DNA from: Nocardia sp.
GTDB taxonomy: Bacteria > Actinomycetota > Actinomycetes > Mycobacteriales > Mycobacteriaceae
NCBI RefSeq assembly: GCF_025465275.1
Contig: NZ_JAODNK010000090.1
Location: 1-39,839, forward strand
Reading direction: 5' to 3'
DNA length: 39,839 nt
Below, piece after piece: positions 1 to 8,560 of this stretch. The translations under genes were made by a program, and so were the position numbers. A model generated the notes under the pieces. The model saw only the letters and a list, made by a program, of their open reading frames with translations. It was not told where the DNA came from and did not search any database. Numbering within the stretch: the stretch's first letter is position 1; each line of letters opens with the position of its first letter.

Positions 1-1
1 G

Positions 2-1924
2 TGCGGGTCGCCGTTCAACTTCCGTCCCTCACTGAAGCACGGCGACCTGGTCGCGGATCAATACGAGATCCAGGGATGCCTGGCACACGGCGGACTGGGC
101 TGGCTCTACTTGGCCGTTGATCGCAAAGTGAGCGACCGGTGGGTGGTGCTGAAGGGCCTACGGAACCCACTCGACTTCGAGGCGCATGTTGTCGCACTCG
201 CGGAGCGCCAATTCCTCTCCGAGGCGGCGTATTCCAGCATCGTCAAGATCTACAACTTTGTCGAACACAGCTCTGTGCGCAACTCGCCGGACGGTTACAT
301 CGTCATGGAGTACGTCGGCGGGCGGTCCCTGCGGGCACTGCTCGATCTGCGAGCACCGTCCTACATGCCGGTCTCCGGCGCCGTTGCCTGCGTGATGGAA
401 ATTCTGCCCGCACTGGACTATTTGCACTCGTGTGGGCTGGCCTACAACGACCTCAAACCCGACAACATCATGGTCACCGACAGTGAGGTCAAACTGATCG
501 ACCTCGGAGCGGTGGCGGCCCTGGGGTCGGGCGGCAGCATTTACGGCACCCCCGGATACATGGCACCTGAGATCACCACGACCGGCCCGACGATCTTGTC
601 TGACATCTATTCGGTCGGCCGGACCCTGGCCGCGTTGATCATCGACATGACGAAGGATGGCGATGGGCACCGCGTACCCGGTATACCCGAGCCCAGTGAG
701 CGGCAGGTGCTTGCGCGTTACCCGTCTTTGCGCCGATTCCTCGTACGTGCGACGGACCCGAATCCACAACGACGCTTCGCCTCTGCCTACGAGATGCACT
801 GCCAGCTCGCCGGTGTACTTCGCAAGGTGCTGGCCGTCGACACAGGTCGTGAATATCCTCAGGACTCAATCGAATTCGGTTCCATGCGAGGGGATTTCGG
901 TATCCAAACCTCGATCGGGAAGATCGACGGAATGGTCGACGGAGTAACCTCCGGTAGAGCGATTGCTCCTCGCGAAGTCGTCGCCGCACTTCCCGTCCCG
1001 CTGATCGACGGCACCGATCCCAGCTCGGCGCTGCTTTCCACCTTGCTGCACGGCGATCCCCAGAACACCCTCGACGCACTGCGCCAAGCCCGCCAGCGAA
1101 TAACAGCCGGGACCATCGCAGAGCCGGAGTCTTTCGAGCTGGAGGGAACTCTCACCGCGATCCGGGCGCACCTGGATCTAGGACAGATCGATCTGGCTAG
1201 TCAGTTGCTGGGCGATCTCAGTCCCGACAACGCTTCCGATTGGCGCATCGCTTGGTTTTCGGCGATCACCGCGTTGCTGCGCGATGATTATATTTGTGCC
1301 TACAGGTATTTCGACACGGTTCATTCGATGCTGCCGGGTGAGATCGCGCCGGAACTCGCCCTCGCCGCCACCGCCCAACTCCAATTGCGGTGTGGCGGAA
1401 AGGGTGACGATGTCGACCGCTGGCACAGCGCAGCGGTCGAACACTATCGGACAGTATGGCGGACCAATCGTGGTGTGATCAGTGCCGCGTTCGGCTTGGC
1501 GCGCCAGCTCGAGTCCTGTGGGGTGAAATTGGAGGCGGTGGCAGTCCTGGACGAGGTACCCGCCGCGTCACGGCACCATAGTGCCGCGTGTATGACCGGC
1601 TGTTTGTTACTGGTTTCACGTCCGATCGCGGAGCTCACCTCGGTCGATCTGGATGCGGCTGCTGCCCGCGTCGAGTCACTTCCCGACCACCCACATGCAA
1701 TACCGCTGCGCGCGATCGTCTTGTGGGTGGCGTTGGAGTGGTTGCGCGCTCAGGGTCGGCCGCCTCATGCGGATCGCCTACTCGGCTTCCCGGCCACCGA
1801 GCAGGGGCTGCGGATCGGCCTCGAAGCTTCGCTGCGGGAGTTGGCCCGGATCGCACCGGACCGCATGCATCGCTATCGGCTGGTGGACCTGGCCAATCAC
1901 GTCCGGCCGAGAACCCGATGGTAA
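2..1924 (+). CDS. pknG: Serine/threonine protein kinase PknG, 3' part (5' end outside window)
   Basis: The frame is open from the left edge, so about 640 C-terminal residues are present. The first codons read C-G-S-P, matching the end of the rubredoxin-like metal knuckle that precedes the kinase domain in PknG. Next come a glycine-rich loop (AHGGLGWLYLA), the catalytic lysine in WVVLKGL, a catalytic loop YNDLKPDNIM that has YND in place of HRD, a DLG in place of DFG, and APE. The last ~350 residues are helical and repeat-like, as expected for the TPR domain. PknG in mycobacteria is a soluble kinase that controls 2-oxoglutarate/glutamate metabolism through the FHA protein GarA and is linked to nutrient sensing. 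That role is inferred here from family identity. The gene ends 22 bp from a convergent gene. A downstream TTG at 110 is not a credible start because it would remove the nucleotide-binding loop. Confidence 0.93.
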   Translation, partial: CGSPFNFRPSLKHGDLVADQYEIQGCLAHGGLGWLYLAVDRKVSDRWVVLKGLRNPLDFEAHVVALAERQFLSEAAYSSIVKIYNFVEHSSVRNSPDGYIVMEYVGGRSLRALLDLRAPSYMPVSGAVACVMEILPALDYLHSCGLAYNDLKPDNIMVTDSEVKLIDLGAVAALGSGGSIYGTPGYMAPEITTTGPTILSDIYSVGRTLAALIIDMTKDGDGHRVPGIPEPSERQVLARYPSLRRFLVRATDPNPQRRFASAYEMHCQLAGVLRKVLAVDTGREYPQDSIEFGSMRGDFGIQTSIGKIDGMVDGVTSGRAIAPREVVAALPVPLIDGTDPSSALLSTLLHGDPQNTLDALRQARQRITAGTIAEPESFELEGTLTAIRAHLDLGQIDLASQLLGDLSPDNASDWRIAWFSAITALLRDDYICAYRYFDTVHSMLPGEIAPELALAATAQLQLRCGGKGDDVDRWHSAAVEHYRTVWRTNRGVISAAFGLARQLESCGVKLEAVAVLDEVPAASRHHSAACMTGCLLLVSRPIAELTSVDLDAAAARVESLPDHPHAIPLRAIVLWVALEWLRAQGRPPHADRLLGFPATEQGLRIGLEASLRELARIAPDRMHRYRLVDLANHVRPRTRW

Positions 1925-1945
1925 GTGTGGTTCGCTGACGAAGGC

Positions 1946-2290
1946 TCATCCGACCCGGCGAACCACCAGGATCATCGCGGCCCCGGTGAGCAGAAGAAGC
2001 CACAGGGTATTGCCGGTCGCGATGAACAATAGGACGGCAGTCATCGTTATCGATGCAGTGAGGATCGCGAGCGGGCTTACCCCGACGCTGGCACGGATCG
2101 ACGCGAACGGCGGGGTGGCCGCGGGTAGATCAACGAAAAGTTCCGCCAACTGTTCCGGGTACGTCGCTGCGGCAGCCGTCGCGCTACGGTCCTCGAACTC
2201 GGTCAGGGTCAACCTGCCGTCACCGAAATGCTGCGACAACTCACGCAATGCCCGTTCCCGGTCGGCAGCACTGACCCGGGGTTCGTCCAT
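1946..2290 (-). CDS. DUF1707 domain small membrane protein
   Basis: This 114-residue protein opens with the DUF1707 signature: R-V-S-A-A-D-R-E-R, then L-x-x-H-F-G-D-G-R-L-T-L-x-E-F-x-x-R and A-A-x-A-A-T, over residues 5-50. Two hydrophobic helices follow at about 73-90 and 95-110 and form a short membrane hairpin. DUF1707 proteins are common in actinomycetes. The domain is SHOCT-like and presumably mediates protein contacts at the membrane, but no specific function is known. The gene is convergent with pknG and lies downstream of the merR gene on the same strand, separated by about 70 bp. Confidence 0.85.
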   Translation of the reverse strand: MDEPRVSAADRERALRELSQHFGDGRLTLTEFEDRSATAAAATYPEQLAELFVDLPAATPPFASIRASVGVSPLAILTASITMTAVLLFIATGNTLWLLLLTGAAMILVVRRVG

Positions 2291-2361
2291 ACCCGAAGGG
2301 TAGATTCCGAGAACCGATCCAGGATTCGGCGAATTTCCAACCGCGGGAATGGTTGGGCAGC

Positions 2362-3084
2362 CTAGGCGTCGGTGAGTTCGATATCTTCCTCCAGATGCCG
2401 TGCGACGAATCGGTTCACCAGGTCGGACGTTGCGCGACCCGGAACGATACGAGCAATGGCGAGCCGTTCGCTCAGTGCGGAGCGTACCGCTGGATCGTTG
2501 CCATCGTGCTGTAGCGGTTCCCAGGCTGTCCGGTGGAACACATCGACGAAACGACGGGCGATGCGATCGCAGTCCGCCCGTAGTTTCTCCAGTTCCCCGA
2601 CAGCTTCTTCGAGTGGCACACCGGCCGACGCGATCTGTTCGACGATCAGAATCAGCTGCGGGTCCACCACACGATATGTGGCCGCGTCGACGGGCTCGTA
2701 CATCCCTGCGGCGACGACACGGGCCAGGCCGTTCGACACTCCTCGATAGCGATCTGCCAGCTCGGTCGCCGAAATCTTATCGGATACGGTCGGTGCTTCA
2801 GGAGCCGTTGTGCCAGAGGTTATTTCGCCCAGAACATCGCCGAGGCCATCGCCGCGATCCCAAGCGTTCAGCAGCTCCTTGATGCCGTTGAGCTTGATTC
2901 CACGATCGAGCAGCCGGCTGATGGTGCGTACCCGGTTGAGATGCTCCGGACCGTATAAGCCGGTTCGTCCCTTCAAACTGGGTGGCGGCAGCACGCCGCG
3001 CTCCTGATAGACCCGCAGGCTCCGCACGGTCGTACCGGCTTCACGCGCCAGCTCGTCGATCGTGTATTTGACACCCGCACTCAT
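2362..3084 (-). CDS. MerR family transcriptional regulator
   Basis: The N-terminal winged helix is clear: Y-T-I-D-E-L-A-R-E-A-G-T-T-V-R-S-L-R-V-Y, then an R-G-V-L-P-P-P wing and G-L-Y-G-P-E-H-L-x-R-V, a typical MerR HTH over residues 5-75. The remaining ~165 residues are helical and lack the cysteines of the metal-sensing MerR groups, so a small-molecule or protein ligand is more likely. I chose the ATG at 3084; a TTG at 3096 would add four residues. The upstream minus strand carries AT-rich DNA suited to a promoter. The target is unknown; the neighbouring DUF1707 gene is one candidate. Confidence 0.85.
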   Translation of the reverse strand: MSAGVKYTIDELAREAGTTVRSLRVYQERGVLPPPSLKGRTGLYGPEHLNRVRTISRLLDRGIKLNGIKELLNAWDRGDGLGDVLGEITSGTTAPEAPTVSDKISATELADRYRGVSNGLARVVAAGMYEPVDAATYRVVDPQLILIVEQIASAGVPLEEAVGELEKLRADCDRIARRFVDVFHRTAWEPLQHDGNDPAVRSALSERLAIARIVPGRATSDLVNRFVARHLEEDIELTDA

Positions 3085-3241
3085 ACCTCTAAGCAAACCA
3101 TATCGGTGGAAGCGCGGGCCGCAGGAGCGGCCCGGACGTCAGGTGGCTGCCGGTGACCAATGCTCGAGGGCGGCGAGCACATGCACGCTCGACGATCAAA
3201 AACAGACGCTGGCGGCATATCGAGGGTGCGGGCGCCGCCGC

Positions 3242-3964
3242 TCACCGCAACGGAACGAGCTGGTCTATTCGGCGGCCGCGCCGTGAAAGGCAGAGTGCCA
3301 GATCGAAATCCACGCGCGGATCAGCCACCGCGACGGTTTCCTCGCGTACCTCGAGCCACACCGAGCGGCGGATTGTCAGGTTCGCCCCGCGTGGCCAGCC
3401 TGCGGCAATGTCGAAGATCCGAGATCGGTGGCGGATCTGGGGCTCGGAATCGGGTACCTCGTGCGCGGGTCGGGCGTGGGTAGCGTTGATTTTCGTGATG
3501 GCCGCGGTCTCGGGATACTCGGAGAGGTGATGGGTAATGGTCCGTGCCCAATCGAACGCAACGCGCGTGTCCGCCCCGAGATGGCCGATGATCTCACTGT
3601 CGGCGGCATCGAAGCCGAGGTTACGTGCGGCCACCTTTTCCAGGCCCGGCGCGGAGATCAGCCGGACCTTCTCGATGATCGACGAATACACCTGAACAAT
3701 CCAGCGGGTGTCGTCCGTGGATCCACGATCTACGACGATGATCGTGGCTATCGCTTCCTGTCTGGCCAGTCGATCCAGGCAGTACGGAATGCGAGCGGCA
3801 TCGTTGAGTACGGGAACCACGACAGAAACGTCGCCCACCGAAGCTCTCTCTGAACCTGGACAGCACATCCGGGCCTTTTCCCGACCGAATCGCCTGTGGG
3901 CGAAGGCATTCGCGCAAATGAGTTGTCGAGGTTCAGTCACCGATTGTCCTTTGAGTGGCGCCAT
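3242..3964 (-). CDS. Family 2 (GT-A) glycosyltransferase
   Basis: The protein has a GT2 nucleotide-sugar-binding core: D-V-S-V-V-V-P-V-L-N-D, then I-I-V-V-D-R-G-S-T-D-D-T, and A-x-x-L-G-A-D-T as the DxD-like metal site. A conserved A-A-R-N-L-G-F stretch sits between them, and R-G-A-N-L-T-I-R-R resembles the acceptor-side motif. At 240 residues it is a compact single-domain enzyme with no membrane segment. The ATG at 3868, preceded by AAGG five bases upstream, would remove a 32-residue unconserved extension and is an equally good start. Two small ORFs lie upstream on the same strand (4053-4217 and 4251-4562), so the enzyme may act on a peptide or on a sugar polymer. The sequence does not show the donor or acceptor. 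Confidence 0.75.
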   Translation of the reverse strand: MAPLKGQSVTEPRQLICANAFAHRRFGREKARMCCPGSERASVGDVSVVVPVLNDAARIPYCLDRLARQEAIATIIVVDRGSTDDTRWIVQVYSSIIEKVRLISAPGLEKVAARNLGFDAADSEIIGHLGADTRVAFDWARTITHHLSEYPETAAITKINATHARPAHEVPDSEPQIRHRSRIFDIAAGWPRGANLTIRRSVWLEVREETVAVADPRVDFDLALCLSRRGRRIDQLVPLR

Positions 3965-4052
3965 CGTCCAGGCACCGGTGACCCCACCTGCCCATCGAGG
4001 ATTGCTGTAGGTAGCCGAACGGCAGGCTGAATGCGCGCACCGAGCAGCGAAC

Positions 4053-4217
4053 TCACCGCGCCGTCCTGTCCACAGGCCCCGGTAGTAGGTCCCTGACGCT
4101 GTGCAGGCCGAACGCTTGTGCCACGGCTTTCAAGTCATCTAGCGTCAATGGCGCGGGGTCGGCCATGTTGGGCAGTTGTACGACATTGTGGTCTGGGGTG
4201 ATGTAGCCGGTCGTCAT
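4053..4217 (-). CDS. Small unrecognised ORF (54 aa), possible peptide gene
   Basis: The ATG at 4217-4215 is preceded on the minus strand by GAGG with about seven bases of spacing, a good ribosome binding site. The 54-residue product starts M-T-T-G-Y-I-T-P-D, has a predicted amphipathic helix (L-T-L-D-D-L-K-A-V-A-Q-A-F-G-L) in the middle and ends G-P-V-D-R-T-A-R. It has no cysteine, signal peptide or membrane segment. It sits about 90 bp upstream of the glycosyltransferase gene in the same direction. The size and helix suit a RiPP-like leader or a small regulatory protein, but I recognise no family. Confidence 0.5.
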   Translation of the reverse strand: MTTGYITPDHNVVQLPNMADPAPLTLDDLKAVAQAFGLHSVRDLLPGPVDRTAR

Positions 4218-4250
4218 GTGCATCCTCGGAAGTTGTTGACTTCGAATCGA

Positions 4251-4562
4251 TTACGATCGTCGTCCACTCGGCTGGACTACAACATCCGCCAGCGCACCGA
4301 TTCCGTGGACTTCAATGGCCCCGTCCCCCGCCAATGCTTTTTGTGTACCAACTTTGCAAAATCCGCAATCGAGTTCGGCAATACTGCCTAGCGATACATT
4401 CTCGGCATTGCGGCGTGTTGCGGTCTTTTGATCGAAAGGTGGTGGTGGAAAAGGTTTCTCGGATCTCAGTCGACTTTGATGCGTCGAAGTCGGGCGTATC
4501 CATCGCCGTAGTAGAAGACGTGCCAGGGCACCGAGGAGGGTGTTCCACGTCGAATCGGCCAT
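4251..4562 (-). CDS. Uncertain small ORF (103 aa), AT-rich codons
   Basis: This is an open frame on the same strand as, and 33 bp upstream of, the 54-aa ORF. The first half is basic and uneven. The second half looks more protein-like, with I-A-E-L-D-C-G-F-C-K-V and G-A-L-A-D-V-V-V-Q-P. Codon third positions in that half are unusually AT-rich for this window (for example GTA, CTA, ATT, TTT, AAA, GTT), which suggests imported DNA or a non-coding stretch. There is no clear Shine-Dalgarno sequence at the ATG. It may be a short Cys-containing peptide gene with a later, non-ATG start. I cannot assign a function. Confidence 0.3.
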   Translation of the reverse strand: MADSTWNTLLGALARLLLRRWIRPTSTHQSRLRSEKPFPPPPFDQKTATRRNAENVSLGSIAELDCGFCKVGTQKALAGDGAIEVHGIGALADVVVQPSGRRS

Positions 4563-4639
4563 GTCACGGGTCCGGGTAGTTGATGAAGGTCGTCAGCTGA
4601 TCGATCGTCGACCGACGTCCCTGGAAGCTCTGAAATCGT

Positions 4640-5185
4640 TCAGTGAATGACCGACACCTCCTCGGGAAGACCTTCGGTTGGTCCGTCCCACACCTCGCGG
4701 CTTAGGAAGACCGGTTGGGTGAGCAGATGGTCGCCCGCTCGCTGAACGCCGATGACAAGCCCCAGACTTTCGGATCCTGGTACGCCGCCGCTGAAGTAGT
4801 TCAGCTCTGGGTGCGGCTCGTAGGCTTCGGCGCGATCGACCATCCACTGCTCCAGCTCCGACGGAACACAGCCAGTAAATGCGATGCCTTCCGCACGCAC
4901 TTGTGGCCCGCAGAGGGCATCGACCACGACGCTACACAGTCGCTTTTCCAGGCCGTAGTAGAGCGTCAGGCCGAAGCTTCGATACACGCCCCGCGTCCTG
5001 CTGTAGTGATTCTGCGTAAGAGGTTTTGTGTTCAAGAACCGCTGGGAGCTGTTTGCAACGTCGTCGAGCGTCTCGGCTACTTCGTCTGGTGTCATGCCGA
5101 ATCGTAGTGGGCCCACGCTTGCGAAAGGATCCAATGACCACTGCTGACGATCACTCTCGGGCACGACAGGCCACCACTCGAACAT
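4640..5185 (-). CDS. Hypothetical protein, unrecognised
   Basis: This 181-residue soluble protein starts at the ATG at 5185 (M-F-E-W-W-P); a GTG at 5212 would add nine residues. It contains L-R-F-G-M-T-P-D-E-V in the first third, a motif seen in small immunity-like or lysozyme-inhibitor-like proteins of the form 'L.fGMs.eev'. Acidic and aromatic patches follow, with S-G-G-V-P-G-S-E-S-L-G-L-V-I-G near the end. It has no signal peptide or membrane helix and three scattered cysteines. It stands alone between AT-richer non-coding stretches. An immunity-type role is only a guess from overall appearance. Confidence 0.6.
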   Translation of the reverse strand: MFEWWPVVPESDRQQWSLDPFASVGPLRFGMTPDEVAETLDDVANSSQRFLNTKPLTQNHYSRTRGVYRSFGLTLYYGLEKRLCSVVVDALCGPQVRAEGIAFTGCVPSELEQWMVDRAEAYEPHPELNYFSGGVPGSESLGLVIGVQRAGDHLLTQPVFLSREVWDGPTEGLPEEVSVIH

Positions 5186-5736
5186 GGCGACGAAGCCTAA
5201 CGCCCGAGTCACTGGGTTTCGACCGAATCCCTTCCCCCTGCTGGGTAATTCACGGTGAGGTCGAAGTGGGACCGGTATATATCAGAAGTGGATCCGTACG
5301 GTGCGTTTCTAGCGCCACCCGGACTGCACCTACATAAGTATACTGAAATATGCGCATCTATGCATTATTGTGGGGTGTCGCACTGCGCGAGTCCTGTGCG
5401 GCAATTGTCAGACGCCGCAATGACCACGGTGATGCCCCATACCGGCCAGGATTTGCAGACGACTATCAGCTATAGCGCTCTTCGGATGTTCGAAAAGTGC
5501 TGACGGGCATCGATGTTCGCGGATCGCCTGGGCTGATCTCCTCGCGTCACTGCGCATTGGAAAAGACTTGAGCCGCAGCGGGTTTCCCTTGGTGGCAGCG
5601 AGTGGGGTGTGTGAGGAGGCGCTGTTCCCAGCCCTGAACTGGTCAATTGATGTACACCTATATGACGGTACAATAATCAGTGTCACATAAGTCGCGCGTC
5701 AGCGGACACGTTGGCGAACACAGGAAGGACAAGCTC
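5186..5736. other. Intergenic stretch, AT-richer than its surroundings
   Basis: No convincing gene is visible here. The segment around 5330-5480 is clearly less GC-rich than neighbouring genes (for example a run near 5335-5380 with many A/T). The right end carries the promoter of the secreted protein gene (see 5647-5674). Open frames in this stretch lack ribosome binding sites and recognisable motifs. Confidence 0.6.
5647..5674 (+). promoter_or_regulatory. Sigma-70-like promoter for the secreted Gly/Ser-rich protein
   Basis: TTGATG (5647-5652) and TACAAT (5669-5674) are separated by 16 bp and lie about 60 bp before the GTG at 5737. Spacing and hexamers fit a housekeeping-type promoter. The start point has not been measured. 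Confidence 0.45.
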
Positions 5737-6291
5737 GTGTCTGGTTTGAGGATGACTACCGTCGGTAGAAGCCTGATCTCACTCGGTGTGATGGTCGCCG
5801 GAATATCCGCCGGCAGCGCCTTCTCCGGGATTGCGGCCGCCGAACCGGCTCTTCAGTCTTCAGGGCATAGTTTCAGCTCGCCCCAGACCGGCACAAATGT
5901 GCAGGCACGTGGGTACACCGTGAGCAGCGGCCACGTCACATCTGAGCGTGCTCAAGGCGCCGCAGGTGGTCGAGGATCCGCCGGTGGCGGAACCTCAGGT
6001 GGGGGGCAGGTCGCGGGTGGGTCGGCAGGTCAGGGCACGCATGCCCACGCTGTCCCCAACAACTCGGACGCCCGCACTACTCCTGGTAAGGCCGGCCAGC
6101 CTCAGGTTCTGTCGGGGTGGCCTGTTCCTCCGTCGCCGTGGGTCGGCAAGCTGAATCAACAACCAGGCTACGAGGACTACCCCGGCTATCCCTACTATTC
6201 GCCACGGTTCGGGAACCCGGCCCCTTGGTCGGGGCAGCTTCCTCTCGGCGGTAATGACTGCCCGCCCAGACATCGTACTTGCGATCGCTGA
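5737..6291 (+). CDS. Secreted Gly/Ser-rich low-complexity protein
   Basis: I chose the GTG at 5737 because AGGAAGGA lies at 5722-5729, seven bases upstream; an upstream GTG at 5680 lacks such a site. The N-terminus is a Sec signal: R-M-T-T-V-G-R-S then a hydrophobic stretch L-I-S-L-G-V-M-V-A-G and an A-A-A-E-P cleavage region near residue 37. The mature part is rich in Gly, Ser and Gln (residues ~60-120) and then in Pro, Tyr and Trp (Y-E-D-Y-P-G-Y-P-Y-Y). It ends with two cysteines near the C-terminus. This composition suits an extracellular or cell-envelope-associated disordered protein. No family is recognised. Confidence 0.75.
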   Translation: MSGLRMTTVGRSLISLGVMVAGISAGSAFSGIAAAEPALQSSGHSFSSPQTGTNVQARGYTVSSGHVTSERAQGAAGGRGSAGGGTSGGGQVAGGSAGQGTHAHAVPNNSDARTTPGKAGQPQVLSGWPVPPSPWVGKLNQQPGYEDYPGYPYYSPRFGNPAPWSGQLPLGGNDCPPRHRTCDR

Positions 6292-6533
6292 TGGCCCTAT
6301 TTCCCCTGTGTTCCTAGTGCATTGGCGGAGGTTACATCCATGAAGATGGTGTACGGCCGATGTTTCGCCAGACACCACGATGGGTCTCGACAGCTCCGAC
6401 GGTGTGGCGTCGGGTTCGAACGTCTTGTCAGTCATGTTCCTGAACGACCGATCCGCTTCGGCTGCTGTGTCTCTGCAGGCGGATCACCAACTCGCCTCGA
6501 AAAAGTAGGTACACCCACCGCGCGCAACCGGGA

Positions 6534-6974
6534 TCAAATCTCGCGTGTCGCAATGTGATCAACCGTTACTTGGTGAAAACGGAAGATCGATTCGCCTCCA
6601 TCAACACCTTGGAGGATCGCCTTTTCTGCCTTGTGGAACGGATCGATAAACACGCCGTTCGGCAGCCGTACCCCTAGCGAACCGGTCGCGTGGATCTGCC
6701 ACTCGCCCTCGGTATCAGCAGCGATGCAGGCACCCAGAAACGACCCGACCAGTGAGATCAGTTCCGCAACAACGGGTTCGGGATTCCAGCCTCGCACTGT
6801 ACGCAGTTGTTCGATTCGGTCCTCGACCCACTTGAGAGAGGCCCGGTTCAACCCGAAATCGATCTCATCCGCAGGGGCGAAGAATTCGATCGCAAGCTGA
6901 ATGTCCGAGTCGACCGCTTTGCGAACCTGGTCGAGGTAGTCGTCATTCACCACGTGACGGTATCGGTACCCCAC
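6534..6974 (-). CDS. Hypothetical protein, DUF3806-like appearance
   Basis: This 146-residue soluble protein has helices in the first half and S-L-V-G-S-F-L-G-A-C-I-A in the middle, followed by E-W-Q-I-H-A-T-G-S-L-G-V and an F-I-D-P-F-H-K-A motif. The arrangement, helix then G.fLG then W then D/N-P-F-x-K, resembles proteins annotated as DUF3806 or immunity-like, but I would not name a family firmly. The start is uncertain: the GTG at 6974 gives the longest form and GTGs at 6953 and 6950 are also possible. It is transcribed toward the secreted protein gene and has no clear partner. Confidence 0.6.
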   Translation of the reverse strand: MGYRYRHVVNDDYLDQVRKAVDSDIQLAIEFFAPADEIDFGLNRASLKWVEDRIEQLRTVRGWNPEPVVAELISLVGSFLGACIAADTEGEWQIHATGSLGVRLPNGVFIDPFHKAEKAILQGVDGGESIFRFHQVTVDHIATREI

Positions 6975-7140
6975 TCGAGGACGATGAGATCCTTGTCAGG
7001 GCCGGGAACCCCGATTCTCTTGACCTCAAACACATTCCGTGAATGATGACACCGCTAACCATAGAGCATGTGCGATGCCGAACGAGCAAGGCACTTGCGC
7101 GAGTGAGCGGCGGGTGTGGGTGGACGTGCGCTTACCAGGG

Positions 7141-7749
7141 CTAGATCCGATCACCTCGTGGCCAACCTGGTCCACCGGCTTTTCCCAGGGTGAGTTCATC
7201 GAGCCATCCGACGGTCGCTTCCACCGATGCCGTGTCAAGACTCGCTGTCTCGGTATAGCCGTTCTCGGCGGTGATGTTGCACGCCGACGCTATCTGTACG
7301 CCTGCGCTTCGCCATCGCTCGACGACGGTTCGCTCGACGGCGAGCGCATCGGTTCGGGGCAGAAGATATAGGCACTGTCTGCCGTTCATCTCGACCAATC
7401 GCCACCCGCGGCGGCGATGAGACTTCAAGCGGGCCGACATTGCCCCAGCCACACCGACTTTGAGCGCACGGCGGCGTTCGGAGCAGACTAGGTACAGCAT
7501 GGTTGGCTCGTTGGCCCGGTGGTGGCGAGCACAGTCGGGGCACCGCGTCTCGGATTCGTCGTCCAGGTCGTAATCGGCCGGGACGAACCAGCCTTCGGCG
7601 TGCGCCATGGCGCGCAGGGCCGTTGTGGCAGCGTTGTCGGCTGCCGTCTCGTCCCTGACGGTGTATATGCGAATACTGACTTTGACGTCGCGGAACTTGC
7701 CACCGCAGGTGGAGCAACCCGGCAGCCATGCTTCCAAGTACTTTGCCAT
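7141..7749 (-). CDS. Hypothetical protein with zinc-finger-like cysteines and a GIY-YIG-like segment
   Basis: The 202-residue protein begins with a C-S-T-C pair near residue 12 and has a C-P-D-C pair near residue 70, which could together bind one zinc ion. The segment after it reads M-L-Y-L-V-C ... L-K-V-G-V-A ... R-L-K-S-H-R-R-R-G-W, then A-L-A-V-E-R-T-V-V-E-R-W. This order (Y-x-V, K-V/I-G, R-L-x-x-H, and an E in a final helix) matches the T5orf172/GIY-YIG nuclease fold, although the first tyrosine motif is degenerate. A nuclease or DNA-binding role is possible. The start codon is buried in a 12-bp inverted repeat (7746-7781), hinting at regulation at that site. Confidence 0.65.
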   Translation of the reverse strand: MAKYLEAWLPGCSTCGGKFRDVKVSIRIYTVRDETAADNAATTALRAMAHAEGWFVPADYDLDDESETRCPDCARHHRANEPTMLYLVCSERRRALKVGVAGAMSARLKSHRRRGWRLVEMNGRQCLYLLPRTDALAVERTVVERWRSAGVQIASACNITAENGYTETASLDTASVEATVGWLDELTLGKAGGPGWPRGDRI

Positions 7750-7781
7750 GTCACCGATCCTCTATTGGTTCGGTGACATGG
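7746..7781. repeat. 36-bp inverted repeat over a start codon
   Basis: The arms CCATGTCACCGA (7746-7757) and TCGGTGACATGG (7770-7781) are perfectly complementary with a 12-base spacer. The left arm contains the reversed start codon of the 7141-7749 gene. In its mRNA the start codon would lie in a 12-bp stem; as DNA it could be an operator for a dimeric repressor. Confidence 0.8.
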
Positions 7782-7967
7782 GGAGGGAGTTCGACTGTGG
7801 TGCATCATCGATGATGCAGCGGGACTTGCGTTTTCCTTGTGACAGGCCCGGCCGCGTGTCATCTGCACGGTCCCGGAACTCATCACGTACTCCCGGATCG
7901 CTCCCGGATCTCGTCGCGCCCTGTCCGAACACCCCCCCAGAACCTCTAAGCGCTCCCGGATGCATGG

Positions 7968-8342
7968 TCAGCAGTCGAGGGTGGCCCGCTCCCGCCGCGA
8001 GCCAGCGCGTAAGCGAACGCGCCCCCCGGCCGCCACCGAGGCCACCGCAATCAGGGCGCGGAACCCCAGCAGCTGAATCAGCCCGGCGCCGAGCAGCGCT
8101 GACACCGCCGTGGGGAAGAACACCAGCAAGTACAGCGCCGATGCCACTCGCCCAATGGCCTGCGATGGCGTCCGCAGCTGCATCAGGGTGATGACCGACC
8201 ACCATCCACGAGTTCCCGGCCCCGCGAATCGCGTTGCCCGCCAAGACCCGAACAGGTCGGGGATCAGCAGTCCGGCGCTCCCGATAGCGATCAGGCCAGT
8301 GCCCATCACCGCCAGTCGCGTCTGCCCCCAGCTGCTCGACAA
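7968..8342 (-). pseudogene. MFS transporter remnant (C-terminal half)
   Basis: The translated frame reads like the last transmembrane segments of an MFS_3 (EntS-like) exporter: a helix around M-G-T-G-L-I-A-I-G-S-A-G-L-L, then S-V-I-T-L-M-Q-L-R-T-P, the conserved G-R-V-A-S-A-L-Y-L-L, and two further helices ending A-L-I-A-V-A-S-V-A-A-G-G. The N-terminal half, including the A motif, is missing and I see no continuation in any frame upstream to 8560. The gene is therefore broken. The downstream residues become Arg-rich and look out of frame. Confidence 0.6.
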
Positions 8343-8560
8343 TCGAGTGGCGGCGTGCTCTCACGGCATGGCCCGGTCCCACTCCGGGCTTGGCGAGATT
8401 CTTGACACCGCCGTCGAATACGTCCCGCTGGTGAGCTGTGACCCATGGTGAAACTCCGCGCGATGACCAAACGCTGAATCCGGTTGGTGCTCTTTACACG
8501 GCGCTGCTGATCACGGTCCGCAAGCTCCGCCATCTCAACTGGCGAAGGACAGCGGGAACA

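Noticed and set aside
7762..8382. 206-codon minus-strand frame overlapping the MFS remnant
   Set aside because: Its Arg/Gly/His-rich translation is an out-of-frame copy; the other frame shows membrane helices and GRVAS.
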